The position numbers and the translations under genes are program-made. From Lactarius indigo (taxonomy: Eukaryota > Basidiomycota > Agaricomycetes > Russulales > Russulaceae): a stretch of 64,000 nt of DNA. Below are positions 12,398-22,110 of this stretch, piece by piece; position 1 is the first letter of the stretch; each line of letters opens with the position of its first letter. The DNA lies in contig JAFKAC010000186.1 in the NCBI GenBank assembly GCA_025766275.1, positions 1 through 64,000 on the forward strand. The letters run 5' to 3'. The notes beneath the pieces were generated by a model. The model worked only from the letters and a program-made list of their open reading frames with translations. It was not told the origin of the DNA and searched no databases.

Positions 12398-13590
12398 TTC
12401 ACGTCGTATTTCAATCTAGCGTATGTCAGAGGCTGTCTGGCTAGCGAGTATTTTGTCTTCCCGATGTATGTATGGTGTGGTGTATAGTATACAGTGACGG
12501 ACTGGACGGCCGACACAAGGAGTCAGGTGGAATGAAGATGAGAGAATGGCTTTGTCACAGAGCGCCAAACAATATACTCAGTATCAGCAAAATGGGGCCA
12601 ATACTTGTGCTACTTTAACTTTATTGATGTTTTCAATTGCGGTACGCTCGATCGAATCTTAAAGACTGTCACCAATGGATTCGACGGCCGTCGCCTCGCG
12701 AGGCTGCGCGCACCACGAATTACATCAGTGGATAATGCGGAGGAAATTTGCGACCCGCTCTTGCTGATTCGAGGGTTAGTGTCGCCGTTGACTACGGTTT
12801 GCAGAGGGAAAATTTTTAGCAGGCAGAGACTAGTACGAGAAGATGCGCCCTCTCAGAAATTTTTGTTCATAAGGGCCGTGTGTCAGTCAAGACTCGAGAT
12901 CTCGGGCTACCTACGTGCGTGACACTACATTATCCTATCATCTGGCTTAAGAAACTGCATCGGTTTCATCTTGATCAATGAGTACTAATGAGTATTAATG
13001 AATCCGAGTCCTGGTTGCCGAAATAAGCCTGGGCGAGCACAGGCCAGGAAAATTGAGAGCAATATGGCGCGGTGATATCCGAGTCTCTAGAGTCTCTCCG
13101 ACTCGGAGCCGTCGATGTTGCAAGCCAATGTGACATCAACCCAACTTGGCGTCGTACCCCAAGTTGAGAGACTGCGGCCCACCCGACCTTGCTTCTGACA
13201 GGTATGCAACTGGCACGAGTCCCTGGCTACAGTACACAAACCAAACCGCGACATGGAGGCTGAATCACTGAAACAGGCTGGTGCGCTGGTGCGTGAGAGC
13301 ATCAATACCCTATCTCCAGCCTCTTTTCCACCGCTTACAGTACCACCAGTCAGCGCCTTGCGACCAGAAGATCAGATGTCATAGTAGTAAATGAATTGGC
13401 TGGTGCGCCACAGCCGCTTGCAATTTACTCTCCCCATTCCGTCCGAGTCTTTTCCACCATCGTGCGTGTGATTTAGTGCTGGACCCAAAACTCGGGAACC
13501 ATTTTTTCCTGTGTCGCGAAATCATGCTGGCACTTTGAATCTCTCCAAATCAGAGAAACTGATGAGGAGCGCCCCCCGTTGCCAAGCCCT
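12398..13590. other. Intergenic region between DUF6534 copies 4 and 5
   Basis: The downstream array block is seen near 12655-12720 and the upstream block near 13275-13310. The phrase AATAAGCCTGGGCGAGCAC recurs here (about 13024). No coding region is supported. Confidence 0.5.
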
Positions 13591-13598
13591 GTAAACCT

Positions 13599-13606
13599 GT
13601 TAAATT
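13599..13606 (+). promoter_or_regulatory. TATA-like element of DUF6534 copy 5
   Basis: GTTAAATT lies 115 bp before the start codon, one mismatch from the copy 1 element. Confidence 0.4.
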
Positions 13607-13720
13607 GGACCGGACTGGCATTGGCCCCTGCACTGGCATGCCCCATCCCTCGAACAGTGTGGATCACTTTTGAGGTTTCTTGACTCTGTACTTCATTCGC
13701 TCGTTGTTCATTCCTAGACC

Positions 13721-15428
13721 ATGTCAACTCTCCCCGTCCCTCCACATATCGAAGATATGTAAGCACTGTCGTATCTGGCGCTAGCTCTAACATAAAGTAC
13801 GAGTCTGACCCCTTTTTTCGCAGTGCTGCCCCGAGGGTATGCGGCGTGGTGGTTTGTCGCATAGATGTCGATGACTTTACTCTTCCCCTATTCAGATTCT
13901 GGGAAACCTGTGGAACTGGACTTTGTATGGAGTTCTCGTAGTTCAGCTCTGTGAGTATCTCGTTCCGTGATTCCTCCCCCAGTGCTCATCGGGCGGTGAA
14001 GATGTGTATAGCTATAATTTCCCAAAAGACAGGGCGCACCTTAAGCTACTGGGTACGTTCCATGTAGGCCTTTCACAGGTCGCGCTTCCTGTCTTGATAA
14101 ACTCCTTTGCAGTGTACGCTCTCTTCTTGGTGGAAACGTTGCAGACAGCACTCAGTGGAGCAGACCTCTACTATTGGTTCGTCTCTGGCTTCGGAAATAT
14201 GAACCACCTTACCTCTCCCTACGTGTCTCCCTTCGCCGTTCCCATAATTGGCTCTATAGTTTCAATAACTGTCCAATTATTTTTCGTTTATCGCGTTTGG
14301 GTGCTTAGCGGGAGGTCATCTCGGTTTCTATGCCTGATTATCACTCTCGTGAGTAGGTCGCATCAGTCTTGTGTTCATACTTCACATTCCTACCTTTCAG
14401 TGCTCTGCTGTTGCTGCAGTGACCGCGTTTACCGCTGGTGTCTATGTAAGCTTCTTCTGTCCAAAGCTATTTCTAATTTGGTTCACAACTGTACTAGACC
14501 CATATTGTCAATAAGTTGGCCTCTCGAAACCAAACGCTGAGGGTCCTCACTTTGGTAGGGCCACCACACCTACAAGCTCTCTACTTCCTTCGCTTTGCCA
14601 ATAACAACGACCCTTACAGACTTGGGTTAGCGGAAATGCCTTGGCTGACATCCTCATCGCTGGTTCGATGCTTTTTTACGTAAGTCCTTTGGATTGTTGC
14701 TCATAGGGCATTCGTACTAATATTTTCGCTCTCCGTTGTTGCTGCAGCTGAGACGACGACGCAGAGAAGGCGATGGCTACTTAAGTGATCACGCTATAAC
14801 GAGAGTTGTTCGCTTGACAGTCGAAACCAACGTATTGACCTGTAAGCTAACTCTCTGATCTTGTGCATTTTTTTTTGGTTCGATCCTACGTTTTCAGCCA
14901 CTGTGGGGATCATAGCCCTCTTGACCGTTGCCGTATTCCCCGTGAGTGACTATGAATCCGGCACCGGTTTTACGACTGATTCTGTCACATTAACCTAGGA
15001 CACGACCTGGTTCACCTGCCCGTACGTCCAGCCAGGTTTCCTGTAGCTGAAATTGAAATACCACTTCACAGACTTGCCTTGCTTGGAAAATTGTGAGACT
15101 ATCTTGTAGGTTTCGCACGCAATGGCTGATGATTGGTGGGTGCTGGTACAGATATTCCAATACACTCCTAGTCTCTCTGAACAATCGTATCTCCATTCGC
15201 GAGGGGCGCGGAGCTGTAGCTAAATCGCCAGTTGTGACATTTGCTCTTACCCTTGACCCCCAGCCCGTATTGGAAATCGTGCGTGTGGAATCAAAGGAGC
15301 TTTCAGCCTCGCTAGTAGCAGGGTCGTTGGAAGACGGCGTGGGACAAGACGCTAGCAGGGCCTTTGGTACGTGATACGACTTCTTCACTTTGTTGCCTGA
15401 CACAACCTTGTTTGTAGTTATTGCATGA
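13721..15428 (+). CDS. DUF6534 seven-helix membrane protein, copy 5
   Basis: Last unit of the array, with the 14-exon structure intact, from MSTLPVPPHIEDI to a VIA stop. Recognisable segments are ILGNLWNWTLYGVLVVQ, VYALFLVETLQTALSGADLY, VPIIGSIVSITVQLFFVYRV, TWVSGNALADILIAGSMLFY, RVVRLTVETNVLT and ALLGKLYSNTLLVSLNNR. The loop before helix 6 is strongly basic (LRRRRREGDGYLSDHA), which favours a cytoplasmic position by the positive-inside rule. Every intron has GT-AG ends. Function unknown. Confidence 0.83.
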
Positions 15429-16620
15429 TTGATGTTGTATTGCAATCTAGTGTACGTCGGGAGCTACCGTAACGATTTTATCTCTATCCGGTGTATGGTG
15501 CAGAGTGTACTGTACAAACCAAGCCAAGAGCGATAAGCTAGTTGACACCAAAGGGTGATCACAAGTTAGAGATGAGATAATCTGACGTGAAGCACAAGAT
15601 TAGGGTTATTTCCCTGTTGCAGTTTGCTGAATCAGATCCCAAAGACTGTCATCGCGTCACTACATGAGGCCAAGCCCGACGTCACCGATTTTCCCAACTG
15701 TGTTCCAACAGCTTTCGCCTTACGAGGCCGCACAGATGGTGCAAATCAACAACGTTCGTCAAGTCAACGACCGACCGTTCCAATCTCGGCATCAAAAATG
15801 AAGCGAGAATGGGCAAATTTGATCCCCCCACGCCATTTGGACGCGTCGATGGGCGGGCATCACCATCCTACAAGAGATACAAGGTGGTGTGTGGGGTGAG
15901 TGTCGCTTTACCCATGAATCGCAAAATGCTTGCAACCCATTCTTAAATGGTGAGTTAAGCACAGGTGTCGACGGTTTGCAGCGGGCACAGGAGACAAAGT
16001 AGTGCCACCAAGGCAGGAGGCAGAGGCCACAGAGAAGACCATGAAAGTGCAGAGTGGGCCCTCTCAGAGGTTTTTCTTCGATGTCGAGGGCCACAGGTTA
16101 GATCAAGATCGCATGTGAGAAACTTGAAGGACCTGCATCTCGCCATGCATACCGCACCGAAGCGATGGCTGGTACTGTAAGTGCTAGTCACCCGTACACA
16201 CAAAACAAACGTGGAATGCAATCCCACGACCATCACCTATCGCGCCTGCATCTCGGGGATATTTTGAGTCAGAAACATGTCCAATTAGCTCATTGGAATC
16301 GCACAAGGTGGGCATAGTGCAACTGGGACCCTGCGATGTCTGCCTACCAAGGAAAATTCATAATGCCGAATTTGGAGTTGAGTCGTGATAAAGCGGACCG
16401 TTCAAAATACCTTTTTTAGCGTGTGAGTATTATGTCATCTTGCTATGAAAAGAAGAATTGACTCGGAAACCTAGAAATAACTGATGATCCTCGGGTTAAA
16501 AGCATCCGGATCAGTTTCCTCCTCGGGGTTATGTTTGGCACCTCAATCATATCCTTTCTAGGCAGATCCTGACTATATGCTCGGGGAAATATGGGATCTA
16601 AGAGCATCCAATGCCAGGGG
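15429..16620. other. Spacer between the DUF6534 array and the PNGase A pseudogene
   Basis: The array's downstream block extends to about 15790. After that the sequence is unrelated to the array. From about 16440 it begins to resemble the promoter region of the second PNGase A copy. No gene is supported. Confidence 0.5.
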
Positions 16621-16622
16621 AA

Positions 16623-16639
16623 ACGCGTCACTGACGCGT
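16623..16639. promoter_or_regulatory. Perfect 17-bp ACGCGT palindrome upstream of PNGase A copy 1
   Basis: ACGCGTCACTGACGCGT is a perfect palindrome around a central C. It holds two ACGCGT cores, the MluI cell-cycle box bound by MBF-type factors in yeasts. It lies 178 bp before the pseudogene start and is retained, with changed centre, before the intact copy. Confidence 0.5.
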
Positions 16640-16743
16640 CTCGTCTGAACATGCAAATGGTGAATCCTTCTCTCTGGGACAGTCTACACTGTCCTCGTTC
16701 CCTCACTTCTCTGTATGTCTGCATTCTATTTTTTTTCCCGCTG

Positions 16744-16751
16744 GTTTATAG
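16744..16751 (+). promoter_or_regulatory. TATA-like element of PNGase A copy 1
   Basis: TTTATAGC lies about 70 bp before the start codon. A TTTATAG string is present at nearly the same place before the intact copy (about 25064). Confidence 0.4.
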
Positions 16752-16817
16752 CGCGCGGGCGGATGCTGGTCCACACCGTTAGCCCTGGATTGCGTCCTGC
16801 ACCGGGAAAAATTCACC

Positions 16818-19010
16818 ATGCCCCAACATATTCTGTTCCCTCGGACTTTACTTTCTCTCCTATTGTTGCTCTGGTGTGCAAGCTACGTTTATTGTGCTCG
16901 TCGGGTCGACTTTCAGGTCGCCCAGCCGCCGCCCCTCCCTCAGCAAGCAAAGCAGTGTACTGTCCCCATCCTTCGGTTAGTGTTGTTAACCTGCTCAGTG
17001 CTGGCCACACGCGTATTCACTCCGATTGGCTCTCAGACGCACATTTGCATCATCCATTGGACAGTATGCACTGGCACCTGCTACTTTCGTTGTGTATATG
17101 CTGACGTTGTGAATTTCGCCCAGTCCTGAGGTAGTCGATTTCACGTCCGTGATCCATTATTGTACTTTCTTGTCCTCTTCGTTGACACCTCGCTTTTTTT
17201 TTAGACCGCCAACGAATTGCGGTATCCCTGGCTCTTGGGCTGGTATCAGCCTTAACTTTACGATGAGACGGGTCAAATAGTTTGGCGAACTTCAACTCCG
17301 GAGCCAAAAGGCGATGACATAATTTGGACCTATATCAAAGACGTGACACGCTTCATCCCTCTGTTCTCCAAACCTGGCAAGTTTGTTTTGCAGCTCGACA
17401 ATGTCGTTGACTCAGGGAGCGGACTCGATGGCAATTACGCCAGTGAAATTTTATTTACTCCTACAATCCCACCATGAATACTTAGGAATACTATGTAGCG
17501 ACACTCGAGGCGACATTTTTCGCGTCTTCGTCACAATTTCCGCCCGCAACGCAAGCTGACATGATTGTCCCGCTGACAACTCTCACTAAGAATACAGGCG
17601 ACGTCGCATCCGTCCCGGCTTTTCAGTGAGCCCTCGGAGCATCCGTGTTTTCCCTGCACAGATACAAAGTTCTACTTTGTTTCGCTCAATGCCACACTGC
17701 CTTGAAATGCTGTGGCAGCATTTGCCGAGTTGCAAGCCTCTGGAAACGGCAACGATGAGTTCTGGGTGCGTCTCCTGTCTTTCAGAGACCTCCTGGTCCT
17801 GATTATTGCAATGTGGTTTAGTACCTCAACACTCCCAACCAGTACCTCGATAATTTACCTCGTGGGTCAACACTCGGTACAGGTCCATTCCGCGAGGTTC
17901 GTGTCCTGGTGGATGGGCAACTTGCTGGTGTTGCCTTTCCCTATGCCGTCATATTTACAGGGGGTTTAGATCCTGGTGCATGGAGGTATGTCCTCCGTTG
18001 TGCCATCATGCCCCAGTTGTCCTGAGGAAGTTTCCAATCCGATCACACCTTACGGTTCTTTAGATCTGCCCGTTTATCATCTTGACCTCACACCGTTTAT
18101 CCCTATTCTCACTGATGGCGAACCGCACAACATCACCCTTGACGTCGCGTCCGCTGAGCCAAATCACCAGATCAACCAGAACTGGTTTCTTTCTGGCTTT
18201 CTACAAGTGAAACTCGATTCATCGACCAAACCCACTACGGGGGGAATTACGCGATATGAGGCGTCCGACTTCGCTACGTCGAACGTCTCGTTATCCGCAA
18301 GTGGCCTGAATATGAGCATCTCTCTGAACGCGTCGCGTAGTTTACATATCGAGGCAGAGATCATAGCCGGGAGCGGTGCACGAACTGAAGTGGTATTTTC
18401 ACAGAATCTAGAATTTAGGAACGTGCAGAACTATCTCCAGAACTTTACTACGCAAGTTTGTTTCTGTGAAAAGACCAACAACCGTGACCATTTGTACTCA
18501 TTTCGGACATTTAGAAACTTTATCAGATCGCCTTTGGTGGGGTCCTCTCAAGTCACAATGGCAAGATAGCACTACAGGATAACTTCTCATATCCTCTTAT
18601 CATCAATACTGTCGCACTGTCAGACAATTCGAGCTGTGTGTATTATCCTTCCTCGTATCTCCTCCACTTACTAACCCCTTCTAGACTCAATAGAGCTTGA
18701 CCACTCGTATAACCGCATCCTCCTCCCTGCACCGTTCATCTTGGGCACCACCATTTTCGAAAGCCAGCTCGCCGGGGGGTACGTCGGTTCCGACTGGTTT
18801 GGGACTAACAACAACACATTCAACTATTCCGACACCGCGGGAAATAAATACAAGCGGCAGGTCAACGCGTCAAATAATGTCATCACATTTGACAGTGATA
18901 GCGGCGGCCCCGCGCCAAACGCAATTTCCAATCGATCTCTTCCAGTCTCTCCAGAACAAGTAGACATGGAGTCGCGGCTACCAGGTGGCAGGGTTATCGA
19001 TGGTACTTGA
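16818..19010 (+). pseudogene. PNGase A (peptide-N4-asparagine amidase A) copy 1, broken
   Basis: Collinear with the intact copy at 25111 over its whole length. The signal peptide (start MPQHILFPRTLL) and the first exons are well kept. Four independent lesions were found by comparison. (1) The segment encoding the strand before EIWRTSTPEP, together with the following intron, is missing near 17263, so the frame runs into a TAG at 17278. (2) Four bases are lost near 17623 (exon ending in FS), shifting the frame. (3) The next intron's acceptor TAG has become TCG near 17679. (4) An arginine codon became TGA at about 17703 (LPRN in the sister). The C-terminal third still reads as PNGase A (LDLPVYHLDLTPFIPIL). 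It is therefore non-functional unless unusual splicing rescues it. Confidence 0.85.
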
Positions 19011-19480
19011 ATGGTATATGATATTCGTTATTATGTCCGGAATCCTCGGGTTGAGCATGAGTATGTTTCTCATGTTACAGCAATCAAGCCACTTGACCCG
19101 CGGCGGGAACTGCGACGTCATAGAAACAGCTTACGTGACCTACTACAACTTAGCGAGGATTACGAACAGAAGCGTTCCTGTCATTCGCTGTCAGAACAAG
19201 CCGACGATGCCCCAGTTTCTGCATTTGAGGTTCTCGCGGGATGTTGGCAGTTTGCAAGACGCACCTGGTCGGCAATGCTTTGCATGTCTTCTAGCAGACT
19301 ATCCAAGATGCCAGCCTCTACCGAAATCACGTCAGGATCGACCAGCTGGAGCATTTTAAAAAAACTTCGATGGAGTATTTGTCTTCGCCAAGCAAACTAG
19401 TTGACCTTGTCAGGCCCAAAACGATGACGATGACGAGCGCCGTGGCCCTACAGTATTTTCCCCCAGAATAGAGATTCCAC
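19011..19480. other. 3' flank of PNGase A copy 1
   Basis: No gene is supported. Near 19381-19425 it contains GTCTTCGCCAAGCAAACTAG followed by an ACGATGACGATGACGAG string. The same block follows the intact PNGase A copy (27733-27782). Its first part also recurs after the acyltransferase gene (24161). Confidence 0.5.
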
Positions 19481-19483
19481 GCT

Positions 19484-20490
19484 GGGACCCCTACACTTTA
19501 AAGAAGCTACTCCCAATAGTCACGATCAATATCGTCGGTCTCGTATTAAATACATTGTGCCTTCGGGAGGTAGAGGCAACATTTTTCCAGGTATTCATTC
19601 ATATACCTCTTGTCCTCCTTGATCATCAGTTCAACGATTCCCCGGCCCAGATCGCAAGTGGCTTGGTCCTACCGCTGGTCATATCCGTGACTTCCCTCTC
19701 ATCGCACTCACATCCGGTGGCTCATGTCATCGGCGTAGCTACTATTGTCACGCTAGGATTTCATAGGCGTCGCACCAGAGGACAACCTTCCTGCCTCATC
19801 GATCCCCTCGGCAATAAATTTATTCTACGGCATATTTTCTTCCCTTTCCATCGCCATTCACTCGGTCTTGGTCAAGTCCTCTCTCTCTTACTGTAACAAC
19901 TCCACCATCCAGCTCATATTGGAATTGGACGAAAGCAGGATCCGCTATCCTCATCGTTTCATTCGTTTTACCCCGGGGTGAACCCGTCAAGGTCTTGGAA
20001 CTGAGCCCCAGTACCGAGTGGAATGCCGAGGTTTTCGTCTGGGGCAACCTTGTGACCGGTTTTTTCGGCTTTTTGCTCTGCATCGCGGGATTGCTCAGCA
20101 TCAAAGTGACGAGTCCCATTACACACATGTTTTCGAGCGTATGTCCCCTATTTTTATTATCGCTATCGTAGTCTCACGCCCTGTTCCCCGCAAGGCTGCT
20201 CGATCTGTAATACAGACCTTACTAGCGTCTGGATATTCTAGGATGTTTTGACTACGTAGGCGTCTTCTAGTCATCTTATCCGCGCCTCTCACGTCATAAT
20301 ATCTTTATACAGTGACTTAATCGCGTTGTATCCCTCATGGCCATCCTCTCCGGTACAATGTAGGTGTTTGCCGCCGTCCACCATGGGGGTGACCTAACAC
20401 CGTTCTAGGTACTATACGTGGATCAAGGCGCCGAACAGGCTCCACCTGCGTCTGCACAGGTCGTTGATCTTGAAGCACCCAAGATAGGGG
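19484..20490 (+). pseudogene. Nucleotide-sugar transporter (GDP-fucose transporter-like), 5'-truncated relic
   Basis: The conceptual translation, in pieces, reads RIEIPRWDPYTLKKLLPIV, VLNTLCLREVEATFFQ, IASGLVLPLVISVTSLSS, AINLFYGIFSSLSIAIHSVL, SLSYCNNSTIQL, YWNWTKAGSAILIVSFVLP, GNLVTGFFGFLLCIAGLLSI, KVTSPITHMFSS and finally YYTWIKAPNR. This order of helices and the ITHMFSS and YTWIK signatures fit the drug/metabolite transporter superfamily, closest to fungal GDP-fucose (SLC35C1-like) Golgi transporters. The first one or two helices are missing upstream of 19484. There is a frameshift near 19910 between NNSTIQL and YWNW, and another probably near 20430. It is likely dead. Confidence 0.6.
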
Positions 20491-20649
20491 TAACAAACAA
20501 GAAGAGATCGTCTGGAAAACCCCCGAGAAGTCAGCGAGTTCGGGCTGATCCCCCTCATGCCCAAGAAGTGTGCTGGTGGTCCGCTAGCAGCGTGTGCGTC
20601 ATTGGATTGGCGTAAACCCTTAATGGACTTCTCTTTATGGGCATATAAC

Positions 20650-20871
20650 ATGACGGACTCCCTGCAATAGTGAGCTTGTCAAAATGGATATCAGTCAATC
20701 ACTATGGCCCGTAGACCTGTCAATTGGTCCCCTATCGTTGTCGTTTGTATCTGTATTGTTCTGGGAATGTTTATATCGAATAGTTCATGGTTGGGTAGAG
20801 TATTTCCTGTACCGTATAGGTGCCTTCCGATGATCTAGTTCCACTAACGTAGGGGTTGTATGACCCCGATA
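20650..20871. other. Short gene-free stretch before the TIR element
   Basis: Nothing recognisable is seen here. It separates the transporter relic from the left terminal inverted repeat. Confidence 0.4.
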
Positions 20872-21528
20872 CTATCCCACCCGGCTTGTTGCAAAAAATC
20901 ACGAAACTTTGTTTATAGCCTCAACAACGCGTCGCACACACCTCATATTTTATATAGTGATATAAATGCATGTTTACCATCACATACTTTTTTTTTCTTA
21001 TGAGTTTTTAAGGCCGTTCAGAGTGAATGGTTTTCACCCCCCTTTGCAAAATTTTGTCACGTATTGTCACGCCAACGGCAGCATTCGGCAGGCAGAGACG
21101 CTGGTGGTAATGCCGGCTGAGATTAAACAGGAGCCCAAAATCCGTCACATATCTGTCACCTCTTGGTGCACCCAGGTGAGTTTTGTTTCTGCAACTCGAT
21201 CAGCTCAAGATACTGACTCTAAATTCATTGTGTATAGTGCTGGTAATTTATTCTATCATAAAATAAAAGGATCTGTATGTGTGAGTATGAGATCGCCCAG
21301 ATCTGGGGGCATGGACACCCCATTCCAGTTGACACCCTCACAAATACGATTTTTCTGTACTCGTAAATTTGAACTGATCCTCCATTTTTTATATGATCTC
21401 ATATCTATAGAACCTATTTAATATACTGTTTTTTTTTTGGGAAGAAAGGATCCCCGGAAAGTGCTGATATCATGAGATCTTTTCAATTTTGCAAGTGTGT
21501 GACATTTGCAACAAGCCGGGTGGGATAG
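20872..21528. mobile_element. 657-bp terminal-inverted-repeat element (MITE-like) with TA target duplication
   Basis: The left end at 20872-20895 (starting CTATCCCACCCGGC) and the right end at 21505-21528 are perfect inverted repeats of 24 bp. Both are flanked by the dinucleotide TA (20870-20871 and 21529-21530), consistent with a TA target-site duplication as made by Tc1/mariner-type transposases. The interior is AT-rich and has no recognisable transposase. A 151-residue open frame at 20966-21421 shows no family resemblance. Most likely a non-autonomous element. Confidence 0.7.
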
Positions 21529-21530
21529 TA

Positions 21531-22110
21531 TTTTGCTGTGCTAATTTTGTCAGCCGCGAGCCGATTAGTCACATCAGCAAAACAAAATTTGACTAGCCGT
21601 GAGTCCCGTGACTAGGGGAACTAGCCCCTACCATATTTGGGTATCACTAGTCAGCACTAGTCACGGCTAGTGCTCCTAGTAACGTTTTGTTTTCCTGGTG
21701 CTAGGCAAAACGGAACGTCAACCTGAGGTTGGCTTAGGTTGCAACAACTGTCAGCCCACGGTGCTTGGATCTGCTAACACAATTATATCCTGTCGTTTAC
21801 CCTGCCATCCGGTAGCCAAAAACTATCACAAGTTGTAACTTGGGAATCCTCAGGCTGCATTTCCCAGGGCAACCTCAGGACGGCTCCACCCCGTCTGGCC
21901 ATGTACGCGAGCAAAGTGTCAGCACAACCGTCAACAAAGTGTCAAAGCTGTCAACAAAGTGTCAAAAAAAAAAAGGCTAGACGAAGACCTTTGCACAAAG
22001 ATTAATGATTTAACTCAATACTTTTGTCCGGCTCCGCCCTTCATAGCCAAACGGACTTGCTTGACTGAGCTTCTCCCCTGTACTGTGTACTGTACCGAGT
22101 CTATTTCGCG
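21531..22110. other. Region with foldback repeats upstream of the acyltransferase gene
   Basis: From about 21585 to 21705 multiple ACTAG/CTAGT strings form imperfect inverted repeats (see findings). The rest is probably the promoter of the following gene. An A-run sits at 21965 and a GTCAACAAAGTGTCAA-type string is repeated at 21930-21965. Confidence 0.4.

Larger units (their letters stand above)
640..15600 (+). repeat. Tandem array of five DUF6534 gene units of about 3 kb
   Basis: Start codons at 1085, 3991, 7248, 10706 and 13721 give unit lengths of 2906, 3257, 3458 and 3015 bp. Not only the genes but also the flanks repeat. An upstream block containing GAGCATCAATA-like sequence recurs near 700, 3655, 6815, 10285 and 13290. 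A downstream block containing a CTCGCAAGGCTGC-like stretch recurs near 6020, 9290, 12690 and 15720. All units have the same orientation, so unequal exchange between direct repeats is the simplest origin. Divergence between units is substantial, so the duplications are not recent. Confidence 0.85.

Noticed and set aside
20966..21421. 151-residue open frame inside the TIR element, considered as a transposase
   Set aside because: No DDE-type motif or helix-turn-helix seen, and codon usage looks random and AT-rich.
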